Numbered from the stretch's first letter, positions 27,144 to 37,480 are shown. The stretch: DNA of 64,000 nt from Nostoc sp. UHCC 0302 (GCF_038096175.1 NZ_CP151099.1:1428501-1492500), one strand, 5' to 3'. Numbers and translations are program-made. Notes: generated by a model not told the origin, from the letters alone.

Positions 27144-28286
27144 TTAATGCAAAAATTGGGCAAGTTGTTCTAGTTTTGTCCAAGCAGCACCGCTTTGCAG
27201 AACTTGTTTTGCAAGGACAATTCCTTTGATACAACCGGATATAATATCGGTTTCCCGATCAATGGCCTCACCGACTTGCAGTGCTAGCGCTGTATTTAAA
27301 GCAACTACATCCTGCTGCGCCTGAGTGCCTTTACCTTGCAGAACTGCTTTGAGGATTTCTGCATTTTCTTGGATATCTCCGCCTCGTAGTGCCTCTGTTG
27401 GTGCAGGACTCAAACCGAGTTCTTGAGGATTGAGTGTGAGAGAACGTACTTTTTTTTCTTGGAGTACAGCTAAATAAGTGATGTCAGCCAAACCAGCTTC
27501 ATCTAACCTTTCTCTTGCATGGAGTGCGATCGCTTGCCGACATCCTAATTGTGATAAAGCTTCAGCGATCGGCTCTAGTAAAAGAGGGTCATTCACACCA
27601 ATAATCTGTCCTGTGGGTCGCATCGGATTTACTAGAGGCCCCAACAGGTTAAAAATAGTACGTACTTTCAACGTTTTTCGCAAAGCAGCTACTGCTTTTA
27701 GTGCTGGATGCCAGCCTGGGGCAAACAAAAAGGTTATTCCAATCTCGCCAACTGCTGCTTGAACTTTCTCAGGACTGGCGTTGAGATTTATTCCCAAAGC
27801 TTCTAATACATCAGCTGAACCAGCCTTGCTAGATGCTGAACGATTGCCATGCTTGGCAACTTTTACCCCTGCGGCGGCAGCAACAAAAGCGACAGCAGTA
27901 GAGATATTGAAGGTTGAAGCCCCATCTCCTCCAGTTCCGCAAGTGTCGATTAAGGGGATTGGCGACTGGGTACTGGGTACTGGGGATTGGGCAAAAGTTT
28001 TCCCAATCCCTAATCCCGAATCACCAGTCCCCAGCCCTTGGGATTGCAAGACACTGGCCATACCAACCAATTCTTCTGCACATACGCCTTTGGCTTGAAG
28101 CGCCGTTAAAATTGCCCCCGATAGTACCGGAGGAATGGCATCTGTGAGCCAACCTTCCATCAGAGCCTGAGATTGAGAAACACTTAGCGATCGCCGATCA
28201 AGCAACTGTTGTAATAAACTTGGCCAGTCGTATGAGTCAGGAGTAACGAGTATATTGTCAAGTAAAGCTTGAGTTACGGCTGTCAT
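27144..28286 (-). CDS. trpD: Anthranilate phosphoribosyltransferase with repeat-derived insert
   Basis: 380 residues, longer than the usual 340-350. It transfers phosphoribosyl from PRPP to anthranilate. The PRPP motif [14 protein letters not shown] begins near 114, followed by [20 protein letters not shown] and [12 protein letters not shown]. Residues about 83-111 ([20 protein letters not shown] and on) are an in-frame insert encoded by a GGGATTG/GGGACTG heptad repeat (27955-28044) just before the active-site loop. The insert sits at a loop, so the enzyme may still work. The gene lies between trpB and aroG in the scytonemin cluster. Confidence 0.92.
   Translation of the reverse strand: MTAVTQALLDNILVTPDSYDWPSLLQQLLDRRSLSVSQSQALMEGWLTDAIPPVLSGAILTALQAKGVCAEELVGMASVLQSQGLGTGDSGLGIGKTFAQSPVPSTQSPIPLIDTCGTGGDGASTFNISTAVAFVAAAAGVKVAKHGNRSASSKAGSADVLEALGINLNASPEKVQAAVGEIGITFLFAPGWHPALKAVAALRKTLKVRTIFNLLGPLVNPMRPTGQIIGVNDPLLLEPIAEALSQLGCRQAIALHARERLDEAGLADITYLAVLQEKKVRSLTLNPQELGLSPAPTEALRGGDIQENAEILKAVLQGKGTQAQQDVVALNTALALQVGEAIDRETDIISGCIKGIVLAKQVLQSGAAWTKLEQLAQFLH
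27955..28044. repeat. Heptad short tandem repeat inside trpD
   Basis: Degenerate GGGACTG/GGGATTG heptads run in one direction (ACTGGGTACTGGGTACTGGGG) then turn to their complement (CCCAATCCCTAATCCC), giving a palindrome around GCAAAAGTTTT. The same heptads occur between genes at 30611-30645. Here the array is translated without a frameshift or stop. Confidence 0.75.
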
Positions 28287-28368
28287 ATTGGTGATTTGTC
28301 ATTGGTCATTAGCGAAGAACAAACAGAGAAGTCTGAGCGCCGGCTTGCGACGCTCAGAACTTTGGGGA

Positions 28369-29610
28369 CTAATGATTAAGGACTTTTGCTACAGTTTGCA
28401 CATCCTTGTCGCCTCTGCCGGAGCAATTGATCACAATGCGGGGGCTGCCATCTAGCTGAGGACACAAAGTTTCTAAATAGGCGATCGCATGAGCAGTTTC
28501 TAAGGCTGGAATAATTCCTTCTAATTGGGAAAGCCTTTGAAATGCTTCTAGTGCCTGCTTATCAGTGACACTGTAATACTCGGCGCGACCAAGATCCTTT
28601 AAATAACTATGCTCAGGGCCAACGCCAGGATAGTCTAGTCCGGCACTAATTGAGTGTGCTTCGATTACTTGCCCATCATCATCTTGAAGTAAATAACTCA
28701 TCGCGCCGTGCAGAACTCCAACTTGTCCTCGTGTTAGAGTTGCTGCGTGTTTTTCTGTATCTACACCTTCACCTGCCGCTTCCACACCAATCAAGCGCAC
28801 AGAAGGTTCATTGACAAAATCATGGAACAATCCGATCGCATTGGAACCTCCACCCACACAAGCCAGAAGAATATCTGGGAGTTCTCCCCACTTTTCTTGA
28901 GATTGAGAGCGAGTTTCTTGACCGATTATTGTATGAAAGTCACGCACCAGCATCGGGTAAGGGTGAGGGCCAGCAACAGAACCCAGAATGTAATGGGTCG
29001 TTTCTACATTTGTCACCCAATCTCGAATTGCTTCAGAAGTTGCATCCTTGAGAGTTCCAGTACCTGCTTCCACAGGGCTAACTTCTGCGCCCATCAGCTT
29101 CATCCGAAACACGTTTAGGGCTTGCCGTTCCATATCGTGGATGCCCATGTAAATCACACATTTCAACCCAAAACGCGCACATACGGTTGCAGTTGCTACA
29201 CCATGCTGACCTGCACCTGTCTCTGCAATAATTCGTTGCTTGCCCATACGTTTGGCTAACAACACCTGAGCCAAAGCATTATTGATTTTGTGAGCGCCAG
29301 TATGATTTAAATCTTCACGCTTTAAGTAAATTTGCGGACCTGTGCCATCTGGTTTAGCATAGTGTGCTGTGAGACGTTCAGCAAAATATAACGGGCTGGG
29401 TCTGCCTACATAATCCCGGAGTAAACCTTGCAACTCAGCTTGAAAGCTGGGATCATTGCGATATTGATAAAAAGCCGTTTCTAATTCACTTAATGCAGGC
29501 ATTAAGGTTTCTGGCACGTACTTACCACCGAATTTGCCAAACCTGCCTAAAGAATCAGGCCGCGCAGTTGCAGACGAAATTGCAGTGTCAATGTCTTGTA
29601 TGCTTACCAC
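28369..29610 (-). CDS. trpB: Tryptophan synthase beta chain
   Basis: 413 residues, normal length. This PLP enzyme joins indole and serine to tryptophan. The PLP lysine is in [13 protein letters not shown], followed by [20 protein letters not shown] and [15 protein letters not shown]. The C-terminal [10 protein letters not shown] is present. Translation appears to start at GTG (29610), with AAAGGA about 11 nt upstream. It lies directly after trpA in the cluster and works with it as the alpha2beta2 complex that supplies tryptophan to ScyB. Confidence 0.95.
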   Translation of the reverse strand: MVSIQDIDTAISSATARPDSLGRFGKFGGKYVPETLMPALSELETAFYQYRNDPSFQAELQGLLRDYVGRPSPLYFAERLTAHYAKPDGTGPQIYLKREDLNHTGAHKINNALAQVLLAKRMGKQRIIAETGAGQHGVATATVCARFGLKCVIYMGIHDMERQALNVFRMKLMGAEVSPVEAGTGTLKDATSEAIRDWVTNVETTHYILGSVAGPHPYPMLVRDFHTIIGQETRSQSQEKWGELPDILLACVGGGSNAIGLFHDFVNEPSVRLIGVEAAGEGVDTEKHAATLTRGQVGVLHGAMSYLLQDDDGQVIEAHSISAGLDYPGVGPEHSYLKDLGRAEYYSVTDKQALEAFQRLSQLEGIIPALETAHAIAYLETLCPQLDGSPRIVINCSGRGDKDVQTVAKVLNH

Positions 29611-29666
29611 TTGTTAAAATCCTTTGATGTTTAAAGTCTTTATCGAACAGCAGAAGGGAGATTGGG

Positions 29667-29703
29667 GGTAGAGACGCGATGAATCGCGTCTGTGTAGGGG
29701 GTG
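29667..29703. repeat. Palindromic GAGACGCGATGAATCGCGTCT repeat
   Basis: TAGAGACGCGATGAATCGCG and its continuation form a short hairpin in the trpA-trpB spacer. The same core is at 41665-41689 and 62245-62270 inside longer elements. Confidence 0.55.
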
Positions 29704-29757
29704 AGGGAGTGGGGAAGAAATAACTAACGAAGAATGCCCAATGCCCTAAGTTGAAAT

Positions 29758-30591
29758 TTATTTCACCCCTTGAAGGGATGCACTTTCTCGCCGACTTTCT
29801 GTAATTGCTGCTTTAAGTTCTTGGCAAAGTTTTTCTACAGCTTGCAGTCCTTGAGTTGGGCTACCTTCAGCTAAACGCTTGACAAAGGCACTACCAACTA
29901 TTACTGCATCTGCACCCCATTCAACTATTTGATGCGCTTGTTCTGGGCCTGAAATGCCAAAGCCGACGCCAATGGGTTTATCAGTGATGGTTCGCAAATC
30001 CGTTAGGATATGCTTCACACGGTCTTGAATCTGAGAGCGTACACCTGTAACACCAGTTACACTCACAAGGTAGATAAATCCTTGAGATTGACGGGCGATC
30101 GCTTCTATCCTATCTTTGGAACTGGTAGGCGCTACGAGTAAAATTACCTCAATTCCGAAATTAGCAGCAGTTTCTATTAATTCTTCTGACTCTTCTAGTG
30201 GTAAATCTGGTACAACCAAGCCTCGCACCCCAACATTAGCAATATCCGCTAAAAACGACTTAATACCCCGGTGCAAAATTGGATTGTAATAAGTAAATAG
30301 AATTATTGGTGCTTTCAAGCTAGGACTCACGGCTTGCAACATCTCTAGCACTTGCTCTAATTTTGTACCTTTTTGCAAAGCGCGAGTTGCTGCTGCTTGA
30401 ATCACAGGCCCATCTGCTAAGGGGTCAGAGTAAGGAACACCTAACTCTATAAAGTCAGCACCATTGCGATCTAAGATGCGTAAAGCCTCAGCAGTTGTTT
30501 CCAAGTCAGGGTCGCCAGCGGTAATAAAAGGAATCAACGCCGACTGTTTGCGATTACGTAAAGTTTGAAAGTACTCAGATATAGAAGTCAT
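29758..30591 (-). CDS. trpA: Tryptophan synthase alpha chain
   Basis: 277 residues, TIM barrel. It cleaves indole-3-glycerol phosphate to indole and glyceraldehyde 3-phosphate. The catalytic Glu is in [19 protein letters not shown] and the catalytic Asp in [24 protein letters not shown] and the phosphate loop [20 protein letters not shown] follow. It lies between an MDR oxidoreductase gene upstream and trpB downstream, within the scytonemin cluster. The ribosome binding site is weak. Confidence 0.95.
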   Translation of the reverse strand: MTSISEYFQTLRNRKQSALIPFITAGDPDLETTAEALRILDRNGADFIELGVPYSDPLADGPVIQAAATRALQKGTKLEQVLEMLQAVSPSLKAPIILFTYYNPILHRGIKSFLADIANVGVRGLVVPDLPLEESEELIETAANFGIEVILLVAPTSSKDRIEAIARQSQGFIYLVSVTGVTGVRSQIQDRVKHILTDLRTITDKPIGVGFGISGPEQAHQIVEWGADAVIVGSAFVKRLAEGSPTQGLQAVEKLCQELKAAITESRRESASLQGVK

Positions 30592-30610
30592 CTTAATAAT
30601 TCACCTAAAA

Positions 30611-30645
30611 GGGACTGGGGACTGGGGACTAGGGATTGGGGATTG
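30611..30645. repeat. GGGACTG heptad tandem repeat
   Basis: Five near-identical heptads (GGGACTGGGGACTGGGGACT then AGGGATTGGGGATTG) in the spacer upstream of trpA. It is the same repeat class as the array inside trpD. Confidence 0.7.
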
Positions 30646-30737
30646 CTTGTTATTCTCTCCTTTATCTTCCACTCCTACCTTTTGCCACTCTGCAAACATG
30701 GAAAATTAAATGTCACACAGCTTAAACACTTACTTAT

Positions 30738-31691
30738 TCATGCAACCTCGACAGCTATTTTGCCGCGCACACCTTCACCGCCTTCCTCAAGTCTTTGATG
30801 GGCTTGTGCTACTTGAGTCAACGGAAAAGTCATGCCAACAATAGGTAGGATTTGACCTCGTTCAATTAGGTTTCGCAAGGCATCCAGCTTGGGGCGGGCG
30901 TTATCTAAATGTACGAAGTGGATAGTGATATTTTTGAAAATGGCAGTATTAAGATCACCTGCAACACTAGTTATAGTAACAGCACGTCCTTCAGGCTTCG
31001 TCACTATCAAACTTTTGGCTAAAATATTGCCGCCAACAGTAGTAAAAGTCACATCAACTCCTTCACCACCTGTTTCTTGCATAATAATGTTAATAAAGTC
31101 TTCATTACGGTAATCGATCGCTCTATCTGCACCAATAGAATATACAAAATCAAGGTCGTAGCCGCCGCAGGTTGTGTATACATAAGCACCAGCTGCTTTA
31201 GCTATTTGGATTGCGAATGTGCCAACACCGCCAGCACCACCATGAATTAAGACGGTTTCACCAATGATGATGTTTGCCCTGGTGATGAGTGCAGCCCATG
31301 CGATACCTCCTGCTATAGGTACGCTAGCCGCTTCGATATGGGATATATTTACAGGCTTTTTGACAACAATTGATTCATTTGCGAGATGATACTCTGCATT
31401 AGCTCCATCACCATCTAAAAGTCCTATAGCGTAATAAACTTCGTCACCTACTTGAAAATCTGTGACGTTTTTACCAATAGCTTCAATGACACCTGAAACG
31501 TCATAGCCTAATATTGCTGGTAGTTTAATCCTTGCTCCAAAAAATCCTTGACGCACTCCGCAGTCGGCTGGGTTGACTGAGGTTGCATAAACCTTGACTA
31601 AAACTTCGTTATCATTTGGTGTAGGTTTATCTACTTCTCGCTGTGCAAAGACTTCTGGGTCTCCAAAGCTTGTGATCACTATCGCTTTCAT
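30738..31691 (-). CDS. Zinc-independent MDR quinone oxidoreductase
   Basis: 317 residues of the medium-chain dehydrogenase/reductase family. The N-terminal GroES-like part has VYATSVNPADCGVRQGFFG and PAILGYDVSGVIEAIGK. The NADPH motif is GGAGGVGTFAIQIAKAAGA. The zinc-ligand Cys/His set of alcohol dehydrogenases is missing, so it resembles NADPH:quinone reductases. GAGG precedes the ATG. It sits between trpC and trpA, where it breaks the trp block. A role in scytonemin redox chemistry, or simple insertion of an unrelated gene, are both possible; its strand and spacing would allow co-transcription. Confidence 0.88.
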   Translation of the reverse strand: MKAIVITSFGDPEVFAQREVDKPTPNDNEVLVKVYATSVNPADCGVRQGFFGARIKLPAILGYDVSGVIEAIGKNVTDFQVGDEVYYAIGLLDGDGANAEYHLANESIVVKKPVNISHIEAASVPIAGGIAWAALITRANIIIGETVLIHGGAGGVGTFAIQIAKAAGAYVYTTCGGYDLDFVYSIGADRAIDYRNEDFINIIMQETGGEGVDVTFTTVGGNILAKSLIVTKPEGRAVTITSVAGDLNTAIFKNITIHFVHLDNARPKLDALRNLIERGQILPIVGMTFPLTQVAQAHQRLEEGGEGVRGKIAVEVA

Positions 31692-31856
31692 ACAATTGCC
31701 TCAAAGCATTGGCTTGCTTTTAGGAAAAGGGTTAAGGGGAAAGGGAAATTTAGTCCTTTATCTTGCCCCTTGGCCCAAGTTCTGCAAGAAGTATATTTTG
31801 ATTGCACTGAATCCCCTAGCTTTGTCTAAGTGGAATCTTCAAAATTTAGTTTTCTT

Positions 31857-31903
31857 GGTGTCTTTGTGGTTAATAAGATTTATTTTTCAACCACAAAGAC
31901 ACA
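31857..31903. repeat. Inverted repeat CTTTGTGGTT / AACCACAAAG
   Basis: Arms of about 13 bp (TGTCTTTGTGGTT against AACCACAAAGACA) with a 17-nt loop lie between trpC and the MDR gene. A relative near 37518-37560 (GTGTCTTTGTGGTTAATATC...) precedes eboF. It is a common dispersed hairpin and may attenuate or process the mRNA. Confidence 0.5.
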
Positions 31904-31961
31904 AAGTAAAATCACTTGGCTCGCTCTTTCAAGTGAGCTAAATTTTCTCAATGCTTTTTTT

Positions 31962-32798
31962 CTAGGCAGAGAGATTTTGTTTCAATAAACTATGCACAGC
32001 TTGCTCTACATCGCTTTGTTTAACTAAAGACTCTCCTACCAAAACGGCACGAACACCAGCTTCAGCTACAAGAGATAAATCAGCAGGTGTATGCAGTCCA
32101 GACTCGCTGACAACAGTGATACCCAAGCTTTGTAATTCTTGTTGCCGCTGTGCTAAAAGTTGCTGTGTTATTCCTAAATCAACTGTAAAATCCTCTAGAT
32201 TACGGTTGTTAATTCCTACTAAACGTAGACCATCTAGCTTTAGCACTCGATCTAATTCAGCCAAGGTATGAACTTCCACTAGTGCAGTCATTCCCAAATC
32301 GTGAATCACTTGCAAAAAGTCTTGGAGTTCTTTGTCTGAAAGGATGGCAGCAATTAATAATACTGCATCTGCGCCTGCTGTTCGTGCTAAATAAATTTGG
32401 TAAGGTTCAATGATGAACTCTTTACACAGTAGCGGTAATGTTACGTTTGCTCGCACTGCACGCAGATTAGCAAAACCACCCTGAAAAAACTTTTGGTCTG
32501 TCAGAACTGATAGACAAGCTGCACCACCTCGTTCATAAGCCTGAGCGATCGCCACTGGGTCAAAGTCTTCCCGGATAATTCCGCGGCTCGGTGATGCTTT
32601 TTTAACTTCAGCAATTAAGCTGGGTTTGCTGGGATTTTCTTGCAAAGCAGTCAGAAAATTTCGCACAGTTGGGGCAGTAGTTAACTGCTGTTGCAAAGAA
32701 GCTAAAGGCAACTCGTGCTGCAATTGTGCAACTTCTTGTTGCTTATGCAACACAATTTCATCGAGAATATGCTGAGGCGGGGCAACTTGGTTAGTCAT
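31962..32798 (-). CDS. trpC: Indole-3-glycerol phosphate synthase
   Basis: 278 residues, TIM barrel. It converts carboxyphenylaminodeoxyribulose phosphate to indole-3-glycerol phosphate. [19 protein letters not shown] carries the active-site Lys. The barrel strands [49 protein letters not shown] and VLVGESLVK are all present. It lies between trpEG and the MDR gene. No trpF is in the window, so phosphoribosylanthranilate isomerase must come from elsewhere. Confidence 0.95.
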   Translation of the reverse strand: MTNQVAPPQHILDEIVLHKQQEVAQLQHELPLASLQQQLTTAPTVRNFLTALQENPSKPSLIAEVKKASPSRGIIREDFDPVAIAQAYERGGAACLSVLTDQKFFQGGFANLRAVRANVTLPLLCKEFIIEPYQIYLARTAGADAVLLIAAILSDKELQDFLQVIHDLGMTALVEVHTLAELDRVLKLDGLRLVGINNRNLEDFTVDLGITQQLLAQRQQELQSLGITVVSESGLHTPADLSLVAEAGVRAVLVGESLVKQSDVEQAVHSLLKQNLSA

Positions 32799-32811
32799 AC
32801 TAATTCGTAAT

Positions 32812-33045
32812 ACTCGCCTTTGGCGAGAAGCAAGCTACGTAATTCGTAATTATGACGCATAGCAAAAGGCTTGATATAAGGGGTTTCAAATTTTTATTCA
32901 GTGGGGTGAAACGAGGCATTTTTTCTTAAGAGGAGTGGAGAGTAGAGCAAACTAATAGCTTTATTCCCCATGCCCACTTGTCCTGAGCGTATCGCTAAAG
33001 CGAAAGCTTCGCTAACGCCAAGCGTCTCGTAGAGAAGCCGAAGGG
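32812..33045. repeat. Short GC-rich Nostoc repeats in the trpE-trpC spacer
   Basis: Two islands (32812-32832 and about 32982-33045) carry units such as TTTGGCGAGAAGCAAGCTAC and CGTCTCGTAGAGAAGCCGAA, like those at 21777-21980. Non-coding. Confidence 0.5.
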
Positions 33046-33050
33046 ATGAC

Positions 33051-35270
33051 CTATGCCCCATGCCCAATAACTAATGATTCTTTACTTAGCGTATAAGCAC
33101 GCACAACGTTTTTGATCATTGTTAGACCAACTTCGCCTGATAACGTCATGATTGACTCTGGGTGAAACTGAACTGCACTAATCGGAAGTGTCTGATGCTC
33201 AATGCCCATAATCACATCGTCTTCAGAAATCGCTGTGATGTTGAGTTCTCTTGGCAAGCGTTGCGGTAGAGCAAATAATGAGTGGTATCTACCTACTGCA
33301 AAGGTTTCTGGTAAACCTTGGAATAGAACAGAATCTGAATCTGTGACGAAAACCCGCGAAGATTTACCATGTTGAGGATAGTTGAGAACTCCTAACTCTC
33401 CACCGAAAGCTTCTACGATGCCTTGCAGTCCTAGACAAACTCCAAACAGGGGTATTTGGCGACGGACACAGGCGGCAACAGTCTCAGGAACTCGAAAATC
33501 ATTAGGTCTACCAGGGCCAGGAGACAAAACAACAAGGTCAGGGCGTTCTGTATCAAACAGCGATTCTGAGAAGCCGTGACGTAGAGTGGTGACGCTTGCA
33601 CCCGTTTGACGGATGTAATTGGCTAGTGTATGAACAAATGAGTCTTCATGGTCTATGAGTAAGACGCGTTTCCCGGATTCTACATCTGGGAGGTATTTGC
33701 TCAATTTTGCGAAACTACGCGGCTTAATTGTGCCGCTACTTTCTTTAGCACTACGAATTGTTTCAAATAAAGCGGCTGCTTTGGTAATGGTTTCTTGTTC
33801 TTCTGCTTGTGGTATCGAATCATACAGAACAGTTGCGCCAACTCGGACTTCAGCAATGGAGTCTTTTAACCGAATTGTTCGCAGGATTAATCCAGTATTT
33901 AAATTACCATTGAAATTTAAATAACCAACTGCTCCACCATACCAACGTCGAGCGCTGCGTTCATGCTGTTCGATAAACTCAATTGCTGCCTTTTTAGGTG
34001 CGCCGGTAACTGTAACTGCCCAAGTATGACTGAGAAACGCATCTAAAGCATCAAATTGCGATCGCAGTGTCCCTTCTACATGGTCTACTGTATGTATTAA
34101 GTGGCTGTATAATTCAATTTGCCGACGACCGATGACTCGCACTGAACCGGGTTCGCAAATCCGGGACTTGTCATTGCGATCTACATCAGTACACATCGTT
34201 AACTCAGCTTCATCTTTGTGTGAGTTGAGTAACTGGCGAATTTGCACAGCATCGTCTAGAGCATCTTGTCCGCGGGTGATAGTACCACTAATCGGACAAG
34301 TTTCGACGCGTCTACCTTCAACCCGCACAAACATTTCTGGCGATGCACCTATCAGGTATTCTCCACCAAGATTAAAAATAAACCCATAGGGACTAGGATT
34401 AATTTTCTTTAAAGTTTCAAATAATTTGCTGGGTTTTTCTTCACAAGCTTCAAAAAAGTTTTGGCTAGGAACTACTTCAAATAAATCACCCCGACGGAAA
34501 TAATCGAGTGCCACTTCAACTTGGTGTTTGGCATAATCGCCTCTTTCATGGTCAGCAGTTTGAGCCGGTGTTAGACGTTTGCCTAGATAATCAACAGACT
34601 CACCTGTTCGAGGCAGATTATTAGTGCTGCCATATATAGTTTCTAATTCATATTGAATACTAAATGCTCGTTGCTGATAGTAGTCAACAACTATCAATTC
34701 ATCAGGTAGGTATAGTACCAAATCTCGTTGATCACTAGCACGTTCTAACTGCTGGTTGATTGGCTCAAATTGGAAAACTAAGTCGTAACCAAATGCACCA
34801 TACAAACCTAAATGTTCGTCTTCTTGGCTAGAGAAAATATGTAAAATTTCGCGAATAACTGTAAATGCTGAAGGCTGTTTGCTGCGTTCTTCTTCAGCAA
34901 AAAATTCTTTTGTTGGTTTAACAAAACCTGCAATATAGTTATTATCTTCGTTAAAGTTAATTTCTTGAAGTTGGTTCGACTCAGATAGACGCTCTAACAG
35001 TAATGGTAAAATTCCTTTACCGCGATCGTTTAAGGCTTTGAGAGTGAAAGCATTTTCCCGCGTTGACAATTCTATTGGTGGATTGACAAATCCAATCGCC
35101 CATCTTTTATATCTCCCTGGATATTCGTAACTACTCGCTAGCAAGCCTCCACGCTGAGAATTTAGATAGAATAAAATTTCTTCGAGAGCAGTCTCCATCT
35201 TAACTTCTGTGATGGAGCGAGAGACATTGACACCGCCAAGAGTTGTATAGGAATGGGAATCAGCAATCAT
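33051..35270 (-). CDS. trpE: Fused anthranilate synthase TrpE-TrpG
   Basis: 739 residues. It makes anthranilate from chorismate and glutamine. The N-terminal about 520 residues form the chorismate-binding component (CPISGTITRGQDALDD, ELTMCTDVDRNDKSRICEPG, GAPKKAAIEFIEQHE). The C-terminal about 200 form the class-I glutamine amidotransferase (VLLIDHEDSFVHTLANYIRQ, nucleophile Cys in FGVCLGLQGIVEAFGG, triad partner in QFHPESIMT). One-chain TrpEG is known in some cyanobacteria. It probably feeds scytonemin-specific tryptophan. A long AT-rich spacer with a stem-loop precedes it, suggesting an additional promoter. Confidence 0.94.
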   Translation of the reverse strand: MIADSHSYTTLGGVNVSRSITEVKMETALEEILFYLNSQRGGLLASSYEYPGRYKRWAIGFVNPPIELSTRENAFTLKALNDRGKGILPLLLERLSESNQLQEINFNEDNNYIAGFVKPTKEFFAEEERSKQPSAFTVIREILHIFSSQEDEHLGLYGAFGYDLVFQFEPINQQLERASDQRDLVLYLPDELIVVDYYQQRAFSIQYELETIYGSTNNLPRTGESVDYLGKRLTPAQTADHERGDYAKHQVEVALDYFRRGDLFEVVPSQNFFEACEEKPSKLFETLKKINPSPYGFIFNLGGEYLIGASPEMFVRVEGRRVETCPISGTITRGQDALDDAVQIRQLLNSHKDEAELTMCTDVDRNDKSRICEPGSVRVIGRRQIELYSHLIHTVDHVEGTLRSQFDALDAFLSHTWAVTVTGAPKKAAIEFIEQHERSARRWYGGAVGYLNFNGNLNTGLILRTIRLKDSIAEVRVGATVLYDSIPQAEEQETITKAAALFETIRSAKESSGTIKPRSFAKLSKYLPDVESGKRVLLIDHEDSFVHTLANYIRQTGASVTTLRHGFSESLFDTERPDLVVLSPGPGRPNDFRVPETVAACVRRQIPLFGVCLGLQGIVEAFGGELGVLNYPQHGKSSRVFVTDSDSVLFQGLPETFAVGRYHSLFALPQRLPRELNITAISEDDVIMGIEHQTLPISAVQFHPESIMTLSGEVGLTMIKNVVRAYTLSKESLVIGHGA

Positions 35271-35356
35271 AGATAGACCCTCTAGATTAGTTATTAGTCA
35301 CAAGCGTTTCATAACTATTGATAACTAAGTTGATTTAAAGTAAAATTTAAATGGTT

Positions 35357-35409
35357 AAATATCTGGAAACAATTTCAAATTATTTATTGTTTCTGAAGTG
35401 CAGATATTT
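35357..35409 (-). promoter_or_regulatory. Long stem-loop in the trpE leader region
   Basis: AAATATCTG + GAAACAAT pair with ATTGTTTC + CAGATATTT around a 12-nt loop, with a 7-nt bulge on one side. It lies 87-139 bp upstream of the trpE start, in the 809-bp spacer 35271-36079. No Trp-rich leader peptide or T-run was seen, so classical attenuation is not supported. It may be an operator or an mRNA structure. Confidence 0.4.
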
Positions 35410-35662
35410 GCAATTATTTATTTATTCTTAATTAAGCTTACTCAATGTAAAACAACATATAAATGAAGAATTTTTCGATTCAGGTGTCAATTTATTAGCT
35501 TGTCATTTCACCTCATTTAGTATATTTTGAAAAGCAATTTTTATTAATATCCGCCTCTATCTATGGTTATAAAAATAATATATATATTGAGATAAATTTT
35601 CTTTAGTAGAATTAAAAAAATAGAAAAATTAATATGATTAATTCCCGTTTTTAATACAATTT

Positions 35663-35766
35663 ACACTATTCCACTTTAAGAATGATATAAATACTTTGGT
35701 AGGGACACGGCAATGCCGTGTCCCTACGAGAAACCTATATTTATCAAGATTTTCGTGAATTGGTAT
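35663..35766. mobile_element. MITE-like element D (AATTGGTAT end)
   Basis: A 104-bp element with a central perfect hairpin (GGGACACGGCAATGCCGTGTCCC) and right end GTGAATTGGTAT. It aligns along its length with element E at 58502-58606. The left end has degenerated (ACACTATT rather than ATACCATT). Confidence 0.65.
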
Positions 35767-36079
35767 TACACCATTTTATTTTACAAAATGCCTGATATGA
35801 ATACACAGTTAGAAGCGTACATCTGTCATACCAATTCTATTTAAAGATACGCTTAATTCGACCTCTCTGTAGTCCCCCCGATGCCTTGGGGGGACGCCAA
35901 AGGCGGGGGTTAAATATGATGCAGCTTCACAGAGAAACAGTATCAGAGGTATTAGCTTGAAGCTAATACCTCTGTAAACTTGGACTTAAGCTCTTTTATA
36001 GTGGCGTGGCTGGCTCATTTTGACTCTTGAACACCAGTCACCCACCTCTTAATTACGAATTAGTGTTAAACCCTTAATT

Positions 36080-37480
36080 TCAAAAAACAACTTTTGCGCG
36101 TAAGTCTTGTTTACTCAAATGTCCAAGGATCAATTGGCAAACATCAGTCGCTTTAATTGATGATGAATCAAGCAAGTGAGTTTGTTTAGTGATCAATAAG
36201 GGACTCTCAGCAGGAGAAGATGGAAGACAACCGTGAGAACCACGTACTAAAGAAGCATCTAAGGGTATCACGTCCATCAAGTAACGAAGTCCGAGCTGTT
36301 TCTTTAAAAGTTTCAGACCGATTTTGACCTGGGGAAGTTTGATGTTCGGGTCAAGGAAAAGTTCTACAGGGTCATAACCAGGTTTACGGTGAATATCTAC
36401 AGTTCTAGCGAAATCGGGGGCGCGGCTATCATCAAGCCAATAATAATAAGTAAACCAAGCATCTGGCTGGGCTACTGCTACTAATTCTCCCGATCGCGAA
36501 TGATTCAGATTATAGGCTGATTTTTCGCTCTGATCTAAAACGTAGGCAACTCCTTCAGTTTCTTCTAGAAGCGATCGCACCGTGGAAATATAATCTGGAT
36601 CATTAACATAAACATGGGCAAGTTGGTGATCTGCAACAGCAAATGCTTTACTAGCACCAGCATCTAGGAGTTCTCTACCCAATTCTTCGCGCACCGTTAA
36701 CAAACCTTTTTTTCGCAGCATCCGATTCAGGTGAACTGGTTTGGATACTGATGTAATTCCGTATTCTGATAAGACAATAACTTCAGCGCCCCGACTTTCA
36801 TAGAATTGGATCAAATCAGCACAAACCGCATCAATTTCTTGCAAATCTTTAGCTATTTTATTGATGTCAGGGCCATACTTTTGTAAGCAGTAATCTAGAT
36901 GTGGCAGATAAACGAGTGTCAGCGTCAGGTTAGAACGTTCTTCAAGCCACTTTGCTGAATCTGCAATCCATTGGGTGGAACGGATGGATGTATTCGGCCC
37001 CCAAAAATTGAATAAAGGAAACTGACCTAAGTCATTTTGGAGTTGCGATCGCAATTTTTTCGGTTGCGTATGAATATCCGGAATTTTCCTGCCATCAGCA
37101 GGATACATCGGTCGGGGAGTGACGGCATAGTTCACCGAAGAGTACATATTGTACCACCAGAATAAGTTGGCACAAGTAAAGTTCGGATCTATTGCTTTCG
37201 CCATGTCCCACAACTTGGGAGCCTGAACAAGTTTGTTAGACTGTCGCCAAAACTTAATTTCACACTCATCCCGAAAATACCAACCATTGGCAACTATTCC
37301 ATGTTCATTAGGTAGCTTCCCTGTCAAATAGGTTGCTTGTGCTGTACAGGTAACAGCAGGTAACACGGGTTCAATCGGTATGACTTTTGCCTGTTCTGCC
37401 CAACGGGAAAGGAAGGGCGTATACTCACCTACAAGGCTAGGCGTCAATCCTACGACGTTGAGAACAACAGTTTTTTGCAT
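36080..37480 (-). CDS. eboF: EboF-type phosphodiesterase/phosphatase-superfamily protein
   Basis: 466 residues of the alkaline phosphatase/nucleotide pyrophosphatase superfamily. The probable nucleophile Thr lies in PAVTCTAQATYLTGKLPNEH. Metal-ligand-like residues occur in YLPHLDYCLQKYGP and VADHQLAH. The usual SDHG metal motif is replaced by LSEYGI. No signal peptide is seen. In other cyanobacteria the ebo genes are co-expressed with scytonemin genes and needed for export of the monomer to the periplasm. Here it lies between the AroB-like gene and trpEG on the same strand. The natural substrate is unknown. Confidence 0.82.
   Translation of the reverse strand: MQKTVVLNVVGLTPSLVGEYTPFLSRWAEQAKVIPIEPVLPAVTCTAQATYLTGKLPNEHGIVANGWYFRDECEIKFWRQSNKLVQAPKLWDMAKAIDPNFTCANLFWWYNMYSSVNYAVTPRPMYPADGRKIPDIHTQPKKLRSQLQNDLGQFPLFNFWGPNTSIRSTQWIADSAKWLEERSNLTLTLVYLPHLDYCLQKYGPDINKIAKDLQEIDAVCADLIQFYESRGAEVIVLSEYGITSVSKPVHLNRMLRKKGLLTVREELGRELLDAGASKAFAVADHQLAHVYVNDPDYISTVRSLLEETEGVAYVLDQSEKSAYNLNHSRSGELVAVAQPDAWFTYYYWLDDSRAPDFARTVDIHRKPGYDPVELFLDPNIKLPQVKIGLKLLKKQLGLRYLMDVIPLDASLVRGSHGCLPSSPAESPLLITKQTHLLDSSSIKATDVCQLILGHLSKQDLRAKVVF

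Noticed and set aside
28747-29118. 123-codon plus-strand frame inside trpB
   Set aside because: Antisense shadow of a fully supported conserved gene.
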